Of a stretch of DNA of 64,000 nt, positions 17,456 through 26,539 are shown piece by piece; the stretch's first letter is position 1, and every line of letters starts with the position of its first letter. The notes below the pieces were generated by a model. It saw only the letters and a program-made list of their open reading frames with translations, had not been told where the DNA came from and did not search any database. Both the position numbers and the translations under genes were made by a program. Where the stretch lies: the NCBI RefSeq assembly GCF_000702265.1, contig NZ_JNKZ01000004.1, forward strand, positions 248,001 through 312,000. The letters are read 5' to 3'. Source of the stretch: Butyrivibrio sp. NC2002 (GTDB lineage: Bacteria; Bacillota; Clostridia; Lachnospirales; Lachnospiraceae).

Positions 17456-18544
17456 TTATTTATGCCCTTTGCTCTCTTTTAACCATACGCGATATGCCAC
17501 CCTAGCATCTTTAATGAGATCCTCTTCATTAAGCAGCCCTGCCTCGATAGCAGCTTCTACTTCTTCCGGTGCCATTCGTCTTAAGAATGTCATAGGATTC
17601 TTTTTAAAATACCATGTCTTTTCAGTAGCATACCATTTCTTCTGATCCGGACTCCATTTACAACCAAGCCTTTTATACCTTTCTTTGTCGCCATAAGAAA
17701 CAATTAAGTATAACGGCTGCCTTGAAGCCATAAATTCGTTAGCTTTTCTAAGAAATAAATCATGCGCTTCCTGGTATTTTCGGATTGTTTCTTCCTGTAA
17801 TAATCGCTCTGAATAAGTTATTTTATCCATGTATTTTTTTAGCTGCTTGCTGCATTCTTCTGGCTCTTTTTCTAAATCATCTAACACGGCGCAGGATTTC
17901 TCGTGTATAGACTCTTTGATCTTTATACCTCTGGCTTCTGAATACTCAACATAATCTTTGTACCGGCTAGCAACTTCATTCTTTTTTATTACCATCCAGT
18001 CGACTATTATTTCGCAGGGTATCAACTCTCCATCTTTAAACTCATGCATGCTGAACGGATATGGTAATTGTCCCATTTCATCTACCCTATGCACATAATC
18101 CTTCTTTGATGATACTGCCTGCCTCAACGCATCCCATAATTCATCCTTCATTATCCTTTCATAATCAGACAAATATATGTTGTACCTGGACTCAGCTTCC
18201 TTAATTTGGCTAAGGGTAGGCATAATAATATCCTTCCCAGAATCCACCGTACTATTCTCTTTCAAATAATCCTCAAGTAAAATCCAGTCCGGTTCCCAAA
18301 GAGGTTGTCCATCAAATTTGGGCTCCTTGGAATTACTCTCCGCATTGTATTTGGGACGATAGTAATCTATCAAGAGATCTTTATATGCTCGTTGGCTAAT
18401 CCTATTTGGACAAATGCCTAAGAACACCTTACAATCCTCCTGTATTTTCCTCTTATGCTGGAGTACATTTTCAGCATGATCAGTCATACCTATATAAATA
18501 ATCTCATCACCTGCAACATATTTATATAAATACCTTGTCTGCAT
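17456..18544 (-). CDS. GIY-YIG-like protein with C-terminal DUF5710
   Basis: A 362-residue protein. The N-terminal 80 residues resemble a GIY-YIG nuclease (YLYKYV followed by IIYIGMTD, then an arginine in the RISQRAYKDLLIDYY helix). The middle is helical. The C-terminal part (about 285-325) is a DUF5710-like module: YLIVSYGDKERYKRLGCKWS, then KKWYATEKTWYF. DUF5710 is often joined to DNA-primase or nuclease domains on mobile elements. Start at 18544 has GGAGG seven bases upstream. It stands alone. A role in DNA handling is plausible, unproven. Confidence 0.75.
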   Translation of the reverse strand: MQTRYLYKYVAGDEIIYIGMTDHAENVLQHKRKIQEDCKVFLGICPNRISQRAYKDLLIDYYRPKYNAESNSKEPKFDGQPLWEPDWILLEDYLKENSTVDSGKDIIMPTLSQIKEAESRYNIYLSDYERIMKDELWDALRQAVSSKKDYVHRVDEMGQLPYPFSMHEFKDGELIPCEIIVDWMVIKKNEVASRYKDYVEYSEARGIKIKESIHEKSCAVLDDLEKEPEECSKQLKKYMDKITYSERLLQEETIRKYQEAHDLFLRKANEFMASRQPLYLIVSYGDKERYKRLGCKWSPDQKKWYATEKTWYFKKNPMTFLRRMAPEEVEAAIEAGLLNEEDLIKDARVAYRVWLKESKGHK

Positions 18545-18643
18545 TACCACACCTCCTACAACAAATAAGGAAAGGCAAACATTTAAGTTTATTTGCAGCT
18601 CTAAGAACTTCTATTCATGTGGTGACGAGCACATCCAAATCTT

Positions 18644-19136
18644 CTATTGTTGCCTTTCTGTAATCCATTTATCAGCCTCTTCTCTTGTTTTAAAAGTTAT
18701 CACGTTCTTTTCAGGATAATGCGCAAAAAGCTCCAATAGCTTTGGTCTGTTTTCTTTTTCATAGTTCCTGACCAGTTCCACAAGTTCTGGATCAATTTTT
18801 TCTTCTGTCCATGGAATATCCGGACGTATTTGTCCCACTCGTTTGCTAATTCCATCCATGCAAGTATCTTCGGAATAATTCAAAAAAAAGATAGTATCAC
18901 AGGCAGCAATACGTTTTTCATAAGTCCTGCTATAATCACCATCTATTATCCAACTATCAAGTTTAACAAGTTTATCAAGCTTTGCATCAAATTCATCTCT
19001 GGAAACATGTGTCTTGTCAGCCTTCCACCAGATGTTATCAAGATGATAAAGTGGCAATCCCAGCTTTTCGTGAAGCTTAATAGCAAAAGTACTTTTTCCG
19101 CTACCGGAACACCCAAGGACAATGACTTTTTTTCAT
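18644..19136 (-). pseudogene. FlaR/adenylate-kinase-like P-loop kinase, start frame-shifted
   Basis: The frame carries KVIVLGCSGSGKST, a clear Walker A, then YHLDNIWW and other features of the FlaR/topology-modulation kinase family, ending at 18644. No start codon precedes the Walker A in this frame: a TGA stands there. Immediately upstream is ATG followed by seven A. With six A the ATG would read MKKVIVLGCSGSGKST in frame. In the sequence as given that ATG belongs to the Nudix frame, which then ends after 11 junk codons. So either the kinase start is lost or the A-run is slippery. See the paired finding. Confidence 0.75.
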
Positions 19137-19694
19137 TGATAGCTGATTAAACATCTCACCTTTTATAAGCTTGAGCACTCTGAGTTCACGTTTTATCATA
19201 ACCTCATTAAAATAGCTTTCGCTTGTATAAATGTCATTAGCAGCTATCGCAGTATCAAGATCAACAACTCTCAGGACAAAACCCGCATCTTCTTCATAAT
19301 CATCAAGATCCTGGTCTACAAGTTCATCCTGCACGTCACAATAATAGTAATAGTTTTCCTGTTCAAAAATAGTATTCTCGCTCTTATCGCTTTTCTGTCT
19401 ACGAAGAACACTTCCAAATTCCCGAATACTATCAGGAATAACAACCATTCCTGATTCTTCCCTGACTTCTCGTATCAGAGCTTCTTTTTTATCTTCATCA
19501 TCATGTATTCCGCCGCCAGGAAACTTGAAATATTTCTCTTTCTTGCTATAAACAAGAGCTATCTTATCTCCTTGAAAGATAATGGCTCTTGCCGAAGGTC
19601 TGCGAAATACAGCATCAGTATCCTTATAATCGTTTAAGTCTATCTCAAAAAGTGTTTTCATATCCTCTTCATCCAGTATGTATCTATAATCCAA
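19101..19694 (-). CDS. Nudix hydrolase
   Basis: A Nudix protein of up to 197 residues. The Nudix box is complete: GGGIHDDEDKKEALIREVRE continuing to ESGMV, around residues 60-84. Such enzymes cleave nucleoside diphosphates linked to another group. The start is uncertain: a TTG at 19694 directly after the cupin stop, or ATG at 19661. The last 11 residues lie past the A7 run and are out of frame with the kinase; the natural C-terminus is probably near 19134. Cupin, Nudix and kinase form a tight three-gene run. Confidence 0.85.
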   Translation of the reverse strand: MDYRYILDEEDMKTLFEIDLNDYKDTDAVFRRPSARAIIFQGDKIALVYSKKEKYFKFPGGGIHDDEDKKEALIREVREESGMVVIPDSIREFGSVLRRQKSDKSENTIFEQENYYYYCDVQDELVDQDLDDYEEDAGFVLRVVDLDTAIAANDIYTSESYFNEVMIKRELRVLKLIKGEMFNQLSMKKSHCPWVFR

Positions 19695-20060
19695 TCATTT
19701 CTTTTCTTGATATGCATAGCCAAAGTTAATAGGAGGCGCTGTTACCGACACATATACAAATTCCTCATCACCATCATTTAACAGGCCATGCACATCTTTA
19801 TCCTCACACCTCACCACATCCCCTGCAACAAATTCTTTTTCTATATCATCTGCAAGCAACAATTTGCCTGTACCTTTTGTTGCATACCAGATCTGTTCTG
19901 ATGTTTCATGGATATGCCTTGGCTGACAGGAGCCTATTTCAAGATGAACTTCAGTGATTGTCACTCTCTTACTGGAAGAATTGTCAGGGTTTAATAGTTG
20001 TCTGGAGATTACTCCTGGATTCGATAATTCAATAATGCTATCACTACTTATAAATTCCAT
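19695..20060 (-). CDS. cupin-domain protein
   Basis: A 121-residue single cupin. The metal-site motif 1 is PRHIHETSEQIWYATKGTG (two His, one Glu) and motif 2 is around DVVRCEDKDVHGLLN. Small cupins bind a metal and a sugar or small acid, and many act as isomerases or sensors. Its stop touches the start of the Nudix gene, suggesting co-transcription. A kinase remnant lies immediately upstream. Substrate unknown. Confidence 0.88.
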   Translation of the reverse strand: MEFISSDSIIELSNPGVISRQLLNPDNSSSKRVTITEVHLEIGSCQPRHIHETSEQIWYATKGTGKLLLADDIEKEFVAGDVVRCEDKDVHGLLNDGDEEFVYVSVTAPPINFGYAYQEKK

Positions 20061-20090
20061 TGCTCCCCTTCCTCCAAAGCTTTTTCGTAA

Positions 20091-20165
20091 TCATCTTTTA
20101 TCAAGTAGTCTCTGTGCCAGTATGGTTTTCCCTGTATGAGACGCTCCTGTAATAAGTATTATCAT
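20091..20165 (-). pseudogene. N-terminal stub of a P-loop kinase
   Basis: The 24-codon frame encodes MIILITGASHTGKTILAQRL and stops four codons later. GASHTGKT is a Walker A, typical of small AAA-type kinases. The rest of the gene is missing before the cupin start. A truncated remnant. Confidence 0.6.
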
Positions 20166-20204
20166 AATGTCCTCGCCAACTGTCTGTAGTTATTCAATCT
20201 ATCT

Positions 20205-20375
20205 TCATACATTCTGTCCTTCGCTGTCTATTTTTTCTAGCGTATCGTCAAGAATAGCTTTTCTAAGATCTGTGAGCCACTCGGAAAAAGCAACAGTATC
20301 AAATGCATGCCGATCATTAGTAATATGATACTCACCCTTCAATATCTTCCCTAATAGGCGTCTAAAACCTTTTAT
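20205..20375 (-). pseudogene. 3' remnant of an unrecognised gene
   Basis: A start-less frame of 56 codons including GEYHITNDRHAFDTVAFSEW and ending in TGA. The composition is protein-like and the end is natural, but the family is not recognised. It lies between the RhuM gene and the kinase stub, so it may be part of the same damaged block. Confidence 0.4.
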
Positions 20376-20438
20376 TCAATGGCACACCTACCGTATTATC
20401 ATCAGGTCATTCCTGCCTTATGTTACTTTATGCGATTG

Positions 20439-21464
20439 TTACTTAGTTGAATCTGCGATATTCTCAGTACTGTTAATCAACTTATCAAAGTCACTTTCAT
20501 ATGTCTTGTCCTGTATAAGTCTATATTTTTCAAACTCGCTCTCTGCAAATTCTTTTGCTATAGCCGCAGTTACTTTCCCTTTATTTTGCAGAACTTCAGC
20601 ATCGTTAAAAACAAGAAATGCATCTAATTTCGATTTCCAATCTGCCATTGTCATCGGAACATGCCTCTTAGCCTGCCTCGTCGCATAATCAAGATACATT
20701 GTTACTATCTCATTTAGTTCTTGGATTTCATCTTTTAACAAATAGTTTTTTGCTATTGAAACATCCGTCTTTATGATTTTCCCATCCGGTGCGTTTTTCC
20801 ATGAAGTTAATCCCATGTGTTCCTTTGTGTGATCAGCTCTGGATACGATAAGTTCAGCAGCTGTGTTTCCATGAACAGCATAATGCATTTTATTCTGCAC
20901 CGTTGCATAGAATTCTCTTGTCACAGGAGCATCTTTATCATAATCTGCAGCAGTTGCATATATATCTGTTATTTTCTGGTAGAATCTTCTTTCACTGGCT
21001 CGTATTTCCTGAATTTCAGCTACTAACTGATCAAAATAATCTTCATCAAATATTTTTCCATTCACTAGTCTGCTTTTATCAAGAACATAACCCTGTTTAG
21101 TAAATGCATCTAATACCTTCGTTGCCCATTGTCTAAATTGTGTTGCCTTATCAGAATTTGTCCTATATCCTACAGCAATAATCGCTGCCAAAGAATAAAA
21201 CTTATAATTGTAGTTTTTTCCATCATCAGCAGTTTGTGCATATTTTGCACAAACTGAATTTTCATCCAATTCCCCCGAAGAAAAAATTTTTTTGAGATGC
21301 TTCGAGACAACTGACCTATCAATATCAAAAAGCTGTGCTATCGCATTTTGAGTTAACCAGACATCTCCATCTTGCACTCTAACTTCTATTCCATCACTTT
21401 TAGAATCTTTGGTAAAAATCAAAAAATCAACAGTACTATTTCTTATCTGAACATTCTTTTTCAT
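20439..21464 (-). CDS. RhuM family protein
   Basis: A 341-residue full-length RhuM-like protein, also called virulence RhuM. The N-terminal domain (VWLTQNAIAQLFDIDRSVVSKH) resembles a Fic/DOC-associated HTH-like region; AIIAVGYRTNSDKATQFRQW and QNKMHYAVHGNTAAELI are conserved family blocks. It lies directly upstream of the AbiE remnants, as these genes often share islands. Known from Salmonella and many anaerobes; the biochemical role is unknown. Confidence 0.88.
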   Translation of the reverse strand: MKKNVQIRNSTVDFLIFTKDSKSDGIEVRVQDGDVWLTQNAIAQLFDIDRSVVSKHLKKIFSSGELDENSVCAKYAQTADDGKNYNYKFYSLAAIIAVGYRTNSDKATQFRQWATKVLDAFTKQGYVLDKSRLVNGKIFDEDYFDQLVAEIQEIRASERRFYQKITDIYATAADYDKDAPVTREFYATVQNKMHYAVHGNTAAELIVSRADHTKEHMGLTSWKNAPDGKIIKTDVSIAKNYLLKDEIQELNEIVTMYLDYATRQAKRHVPMTMADWKSKLDAFLVFNDAEVLQNKGKVTAAIAKEFAESEFEKYRLIQDKTYESDFDKLINSTENIADSTK

Positions 21465-21485
21465 ACGAAAACCCTCTTTTTATCT

Positions 21486-21955
21486 TTATAAAAGATTCTT
21501 ATAAAAATCCACAGCCCTCTTTATCTCTTCCTCAGTCGGATTCCCCTTCTGCAAACCTCCCACCAACTTAAATAGGCCATAGGTGTCATATCCTCTTGAA
21601 ATATAACGTCCAAGCCCGTTATAATGCTTAGACTTGTAGTCCTGATGATTAAGCTCTGTGATGTTGCCTGCAATACCAATCTTTAAGCCATCAAGACAGT
21701 TCAGCTTTCCTATAAATCTTTTAATAGAATCATCCGAAATTGAATATCTTATAAAATCAAGGTCAAGATCCTGCGTAGCACGTCTGGCATTCTTAGAAAT
21801 ACTGCGCATTACAACACCGCCCTTAATCGTGGCATTTCTCCCCATTCCACTCTCTGCAATTGCTTTAAGCACTATATCCTGGCATAGCTTAGCTTCAGCA
21901 TTTGCTTCCTATACCCTTCGCCTTTAATCTTTTCTACTTCATCATGTAAATTCAT
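21486..21955 (-). pseudogene. abiEii: AbiEii-type nucleotidyltransferase toxin, frameshifted and shortened
   Basis: The ATG at 21955 opens MNLHDEVEKIKGEGY, but the frame then closes. The next frame continues ANAEAKLCQDIVLKAIAESG, then TIKGGVVMRSISKNARRATQ and DLDLDF, which is the AbiEii nucleotidyltransferase core. A single missing base near 21907 explains the switch. After HQDY the family's middle part is absent and an unrelated-looking tail follows, so a deletion is likely too. AbiEii adds nucleotides to tRNA acceptor ends in studied systems; this copy is not expected to work. Confidence 0.75.
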
Positions 21956-21960
21956 TTATA

Positions 21961-22503
21961 TCAAAGAACCTCCATCTGTATCTGATTCATAATAATTTCG
22001 CCTTTATGGAACATGTAGGCATAATCTTCTACAAGACCAAAATCCATTTCTTCGGTGATACGTCGATAATTTTGAATGATTTCTTTATAATAGTCAAAAG
22101 GTATTTTGGATCTAAATCTCATCAATTCTACCAACATGCGTTCCCTATTATATATCCTGATGGATATATTATTGTATTGCATCTCTTCAATGCCAGCATC
22201 AAAAATTTCATCTTTTAAAAAAGATTGTTTTACGCGACTATCTCTTATCCGGCTATCTTCCCTCTTTGTAGCAAGATGAAAATAATCGGGAATGACATCT
22301 GTAAGAGAGTGATAATAATATGCACTCTTATCAGTAAATACAGCTTTAGGATATTTACTCATTATTACTTCAATATCTGATATATTGCGTCTAGTAGAAT
22401 ATATTCCCTTTTCTTTCATGAAGATATTTCCACTAAGGATCTCTTTTTTGAGTCTATAGTCGCTTCCATATTTATCTATACATTCATTATATGTAAGAAG
22501 CAT
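21961..22503 (-). CDS. abiEi: AbiEi-like antitoxin/transcriptional regulator
   Basis: A 180-residue protein matching the AbiEi type IV antitoxin layout: an N-terminal winged-helix region (residues 1-50, with LKKEILSGNIFMKEKGIYST) followed by the C-terminal antitoxin domain (KAVFTDKSAYYYHSLTD, then FHLATKR). In the studied AbiE system AbiEi represses its own operon by binding two inverted repeats, and two such repeats lie upstream here. It starts six bases before the toxin remnant. It seems intact although its toxin is not. Confidence 0.82.
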   Translation of the reverse strand: MLLTYNECIDKYGSDYRLKKEILSGNIFMKEKGIYSTRRNISDIEVIMSKYPKAVFTDKSAYYYHSLTDVIPDYFHLATKREDSRIRDSRVKQSFLKDEIFDAGIEEMQYNNISIRIYNRERMLVELMRFRSKIPFDYYKEIIQNYRRITEEMDFGLVEDYAYMFHKGEIIMNQIQMEVL

Positions 22504-22520
22504 ATCTACCCTCCTTTAAA

Positions 22521-22560
22521 GTAAATATACACACCATATCGTCCTTGTGTGTATGTTTAC
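22521..22560. promoter_or_regulatory. inverted repeat 1, AbiEi operator
   Basis: Arms GTAAATATACACAC and GTGTGTATGTTTAC, 14 bases each, are separated by 12 bases. It lies 17 bases before the antitoxin start codon, overlapping the expected promoter. Confidence 0.75.
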
Positions 22561-22604
22561 TTTAATTATAGGATATCTTCCGCTCAATCGCAACATAAAT
22601 TTGA

Positions 22605-22644
22605 GTAAACATACACACAATACACCTCTAGTGTGTATATTTAC
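22605..22644. promoter_or_regulatory. inverted repeat 2, AbiEi operator
   Basis: Arms GTAAACATACACAC and GTGTGTATATTTAC repeat the arms of the first site in the same size and spacing, 84 bases further upstream. Two sites are what the AbiEi autoregulation model predicts. Confidence 0.75.
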
Positions 22645-22739
22645 TCCACTCACACACCTTTAAAATTCAGCTAAAACTCTTAGCTGAGCCAAGGCCACCT
22701 GTTGCATCTGGGAATCCTTAATCCGTGAATCCACCTCAA

Positions 22740-22946
22740 TTACCTCTTCATACCCCAATACTTTATTCCCTCTATTATTTCTTTCTCATCATCAGACAAA
22801 TAAATAATTTCCTTGCTCTGGTAACTAAAGAACTTATAAAGGTTAATTCCTAAGTCCAGGCAAATTTTATTTAGTGTTGATACTTCCACTCTATTTTTTC
22901 CGTTGACGACATTATATATGCTGTTTTTGGGTATCCTTGTTTTCAT
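22740..22946 (-). pseudogene. XRE-type regulator lacking its first helices
   Basis: The 68-residue frame has IPKNSIYNVVNGKNRVEVST followed by LNKICLDLGINLYKFF, the second half of an XRE helix-turn-helix. The first two helices that should precede it are missing and there is no coding upstream in any frame. It is either a remnant or an unusually short regulator. Remnant is favoured. Confidence 0.55.
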
Positions 22947-23019
22947 GACGCAAGTATAGTATGATTAGAAAAATAATTATGTTGTTATAACCACATTTTT
23001 AAAATAAAGGAATAATTTT

Positions 23020-23681
23020 ATGTCTTTGGATAAGAATATGTTAAAAGATAACATCATCTTCAACGGGATGATGCCTGAAGAAATTGACCTTGCTCTTAAA
23101 GAGCTCTCTTCCGTAGAGAAAACATATACGAAAGATTCTATAATTTTGCGAGCCGGTGATATTACGGACTCTTTGGGTCTTGTCATTTCAGGAAATGTGA
23201 CAATAGAAAGCAATGATGCATGGGGAAACCGCACTATTCTGAGCAATGTAGCAATGGGTGGATTCTTTGCTGAGACCTATGCCCTGCTTGAGAACGAACC
23301 TCTCTTAGTAGATGTCAGAGCAAATGAAAACTGCCGAATCCTCTTTTTTAAGGTTGGCAGTTAAAAAAACTAAAATCCAATATGAATTTATGGAGCTTTA
23401 AGCTGATATCTAATCTTCTCATGATATCCGCTAATAAAAATCTGCACTTATCCGAGAGAAGTTTTCATACATTTCCAAAGACAATCCGTGGACGTGTCAT
23501 GGCTTACCTCAATTCCGTATCTCTGAAAAAAGGCAGCAACGAGTTTGACATCCCTTTCGACCGCCAACAACTTGCAGATTACCTTAATCTTGAGCGCAGT
23601 GCTCTTTCAAAAGAACTTGGCAAAATGAAAAAAGACGGTCTTATCGAAGTCAGGAAAAACCATTTTGAATTGATGTCCTGA
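23020..23681 (+). pseudogene. Crp/Fnr-family regulator with one-base frameshift
   Basis: The first frame (23020-23364) is a cyclic-nucleotide-binding-type sensor (IILRAGDITDSLGLVISGNV, then ILSNVAMGGFFAETYALL). The second (to 23681) is the Crp HTH (FDRQQLADYLNLERSALSKE, then LGKMKKDGLI). At 23360 the sequence reads GGCAGTTAAAAAAACT; one extra T would give GGC AGT TTA AAA AAA CTA, joining both halves in frame as VGSLKKLKSN. So a single missing base splits an otherwise complete gene of about 220 codons. Confidence 0.82.
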
Positions 23682-24076
23682 ATATATATTCTTTTCGATA
23701 ACCGAATATTGATTCCTGTAAGGGATGCAACCCGTGGATCCATATCATATTTGTCAGTAAATACTTTTGCATTTTTCATAACCTCAGTCAGAATGTCTTC
23801 CTGAAGTGTCATTGTCGCCAGACATATGGCAGTAATACCGTTTTCGGTTTCATAGCCTGCTATCTGATATAGCCCTTCAAGAGTCGCATTGCAAAAGTCA
23901 TGCCCCATGGCTCCGTGAAAATGAATATCAATCAGTCCCGGTATGGCGATAAGTCCCTTCGCATCAAGCACCTGTTCGTCGCCTGAGCATTCTGCAATAC
24001 GCACTCCTGCTGTGGCAATATCAGTTATTTTAAAGCTTTTATCCTTTGTAAATACTTTGACATTTTTTATCAGCAT
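23579..24076 (-). pseudogene. nagA: N-acetylglucosamine-6-phosphate deacetylase, N-terminal part only
   Basis: Residues 1-123 match the start of NagA-type amidohydrolases, including the metal motif IDIHFHGAMGHD at about 50-61 and a family-like ITAICLATMT. After SLTGINI, where the family continues with MEGPF, the frame runs into the antisense of the Crp gene for about 40 codons. The remaining 250 residues are lost, so the enzyme cannot work. It is the last unit of a block with cstA and the nucleosidase. Confidence 0.8.
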
Positions 24077-24104
24077 AGGCTATATCAGCTTTCCTTGATT
24101 GCAT

Positions 24105-25514
24105 TTATATCTTTTGCCTTATAAGCTGAAAACAATAATAAGCAAATAAGAATAATGAAACCAAAACGCCTGCAGGATAACCTACGTCAGATCCTAGCTT
24201 AAGCCCCTCATCAGCCATAAGGATGTAGGTTACGCTCACAGCTGACATGAAGGTTGCCGGCAATGCCGTATAAAGACTGACTATTTTTCTTTTTTTATGC
24301 TTCAAAAGATATGCTGTGCAGACCCAGAGTGAAATCATGGCAAATGTCTGATTGCTCCAGGATGTGTATCTCCACAGTACGTTAAAATCAAGCTGTGAAA
24401 TAATCGCTCCTAAAGAAAGTAAAGGTATGGTAATTATCAGCCTGTTTTTTATGGGCTTTTGCTGTAGTCCTGTGATTTCTGCAAGGATCAGTCTAGCCGA
24501 GCGAAACGCAGTGTCTCCTGATGTTATAGGACAGACAATGACTCCGATTATTGCCAGCACGCCTCCTACCTGTCCCAAAAGGCCACTTGATATTTCATAT
24601 ACTGTACCTGCCTGACCATGTGCTGTTATGGCACTATTTAGCGCTCCTGTCACCCCATAAAAAGCAACTCCTCCTGCAGCCCAAACAAGGGCAATCACGG
24701 ATTCCGACAGCATAGCACCATAAAACACTTTTCTTCCAAGCTTTTCAGAAGTAACGCATTTTGCCACCATCGGTGACTGAGTCGCATGAAAACCCGAAAT
24801 AGCGCCGCAGGCAACAGTAACAAACATAAATGGCCATATCGGAAGCCCTTCCGGATGTAAATTGGTAAAAGATATTTCGGGAATTCTGTAGCCTCCTGAG
24901 ATAATACCCACCAGAATTCCCAGTGCCATTGTTATAAGTGCTGCACCAAACACAGGATAGAGTTTTCCAATGATCTTATCGATGGGAAGCAACGTCGCGA
25001 GCACATAGTAGATAAGTATAATTATAGTCCAGAACCGGTTTCCGAATATCTCCGGGGTCAGCCTGGCAAGAAGTGCCGCAGGAGACGTAATAAAGACTGT
25101 TCCTATAAAAATCAACAATACAATTGAAAACACCCTGACAGCCCATTTTGCCAATTGTCCCAGGTATATCCCGCTAAGTTCAGCAATGGATGCTCCGTCA
25201 TGCCTCTCAGAGATCATTCCGGTCATATAATCATGAACGCCACCTGCCAGTATTGCTCCAAAAACAATCCAGAGGAAAACAACCGGTCCAAAGCACGCTC
25301 CCATGATAGCGCCAAAGATCGGTCCGGTTCCCGCTATATTAAGCAGCTGCACCAAAAAAGCTTTCCAGGCCGGCATTGGAATAAAGTCCACACCATCATT
25401 TTTCGTGTAGGCAGGTGTATTACGCTCATCCGGGTCGAATGCTCTTTCAATTATCCTTCCATAGATGAGGTAACCAAATATTAACACAACAAACGAAATA
25501 ATCAGCGAAATCAT
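24105..25514 (-). CDS. cstA: CstA-type carbon starvation transporter
   Basis: A 469-residue multi-pass membrane protein of the CstA/BtsT family, which takes up peptides or pyruvate with protons. Family motifs include LLNIAGTGPIFGAIMGACFG near residue 55 and GAISGFHATQSPMVAKCVTS in the middle. This is the short form common in Firmicutes. Start 25514 has GGAGGTGAAA directly upstream; an open frame extends 30 codons further but lacks a site. It follows the nucleosidase gene by 126 bases and is followed by truncated nagA. Confidence 0.93.
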   Translation of the reverse strand: MISLIISFVVLIFGYLIYGRIIERAFDPDERNTPAYTKNDGVDFIPMPAWKAFLVQLLNIAGTGPIFGAIMGACFGPVVFLWIVFGAILAGGVHDYMTGMISERHDGASIAELSGIYLGQLAKWAVRVFSIVLLIFIGTVFITSPAALLARLTPEIFGNRFWTIIILIYYVLATLLPIDKIIGKLYPVFGAALITMALGILVGIISGGYRIPEISFTNLHPEGLPIWPFMFVTVACGAISGFHATQSPMVAKCVTSEKLGRKVFYGAMLSESVIALVWAAGGVAFYGVTGALNSAITAHGQAGTVYEISSGLLGQVGGVLAIIGVIVCPITSGDTAFRSARLILAEITGLQQKPIKNRLIITIPLLSLGAIISQLDFNVLWRYTSWSNQTFAMISLWVCTAYLLKHKKRKIVSLYTALPATFMSAVSVTYILMADEGLKLGSDVGYPAGVLVSLFLFAYYCFQLIRQKI

Positions 25515-25640
25515 TTTCACCTCCGTACTCATATCCTTTGCTACATCGTGTAGCATAGTCTGGAATAAGTAAATTATTATTGGTCGAGGTAAATGTACGC
25601 TCAAAAACCGTGCCTCGTGCTACTGCAGTAGAAAAAAATA

Positions 25641-26432
25641 TCAGTCACTTTCATGTAAAATCATATACTTTGTAACAGCGGCACAATGGATAGCGGCCTC
25701 TTCCTCGAACTGTTCGTAGGACATTTCCTCCGAATCATCTGCCTTGTCTGAAATAGCTCTGATGATGACAAAAGGCGTATTATTCAGATAACATGCCTGC
25801 GCTATAGCCCCGCCTTCCATCTCGCAGCATAGTCCTCCAAAAGTAGAAATAATATATTCTTTCTTCTCTTTTGAAGCTATAAACTGATCTCCGGTGCATA
25901 TTCGCCCTTCAAAGACATTTATCTCGGGCGCAGCCTCTTTTACTGCATTCACTGCATCTTTTACCATTGATTCATCTGCCGGAAAGGCTACAATACCATC
26001 CACATCCGTTTCACCCGGGGCATACCCTAATGGAGTTAAATCAAAATCATGCTGCACTGCCTCTGATGATACGACAATATCGCCTATATCTATATCAGCA
26101 TCCAAAGAGCCTGCGACACCGGTATTGATTACTTTATCTACGTCAAAGTTTTGTATAAGAAGTTGTGCGCAGATTCCGGCATTCACTTTTCCGACTCCGC
26201 ACTTAACAATGATCACATTTTTTCCTTCAAGTTTGCCTTTGTAAAAGTCCATCCCTGCAATCGTGGTAACTATCTTATCTGTCAATTGATCTTGTAGGCT
26301 GGAAACCTCCTCATCCATCGCACCTATAATGCCTATCACCTCACGTTTCTCAGAATTCGATCCGCAACCGCACATTATTAAAGCTACCATCAATACGCAT
26401 GTCATGACCTTAAGTATCTTTTTATTCTGCAT
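25641..26432 (-). CDS. MTA/SAH nucleosidase with lipoprotein signal
   Basis: A 263-residue enzyme with the 5'-methylthioadenosine/S-adenosylhomocysteine nucleosidase fold: GIIGAMDEEV with the catalytic acid region at about 34-43, GVAGSL, CCEMEGGAIAQAC and RAISDKAD with the catalytic Asp near the end. Unlike cytosolic MtnN it begins with a signal peptide and a lipobox-like MCGCG (Cys at about 24), so it should be anchored outside the membrane. That would put adenine release outside the cell. It is next to cstA, which may import a product; that link is inference. Confidence 0.9.
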   Translation of the reverse strand: MQNKKILKVMTCVLMVALIMCGCGSNSEKREVIGIIGAMDEEVSSLQDQLTDKIVTTIAGMDFYKGKLEGKNVIIVKCGVGKVNAGICAQLLIQNFDVDKVINTGVAGSLDADIDIGDIVVSSEAVQHDFDLTPLGYAPGETDVDGIVAFPADESMVKDAVNAVKEAAPEINVFEGRICTGDQFIASKEKKEYIISTFGGLCCEMEGGAIAQACYLNNTPFVIIRAISDKADDSEEMSYEQFEEEAAIHCAAVTKYMILHESD

Positions 26433-26465
26433 AGAGTGAATCCATCCTTCCTAATTTATTTGTGT

Positions 26466-26520
26466 CTTATTGCTCCAGAATGTGTATCTCAACTGTACAT
26501 TAAAAATCGGTTTATTGAGA
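26466..26520 (-). pseudogene. short cstA-like remnant
   Basis: The minus strand encodes FNVQLRYTFWSNK, close to FNVLWRYTSWSNQ of the CstA gene 2 kb away, with matching DNA over about 45 bases. It lies upstream of the nucleosidase gene. It is a leftover of a duplicated or rearranged cstA. Confidence 0.5.
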
Positions 26521-26539
26521 CTTGCGTAGATAGCACGGA

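Noticed and set aside
20091..20165. Alternative frame QGKPYWHRDYLIKDDYEKAL over the kinase stub
   Set aside because: It has no start and its upstream closes in stops; the P-loop frame has an ATG and Walker A. The alternative may still be a remnant of another gene.
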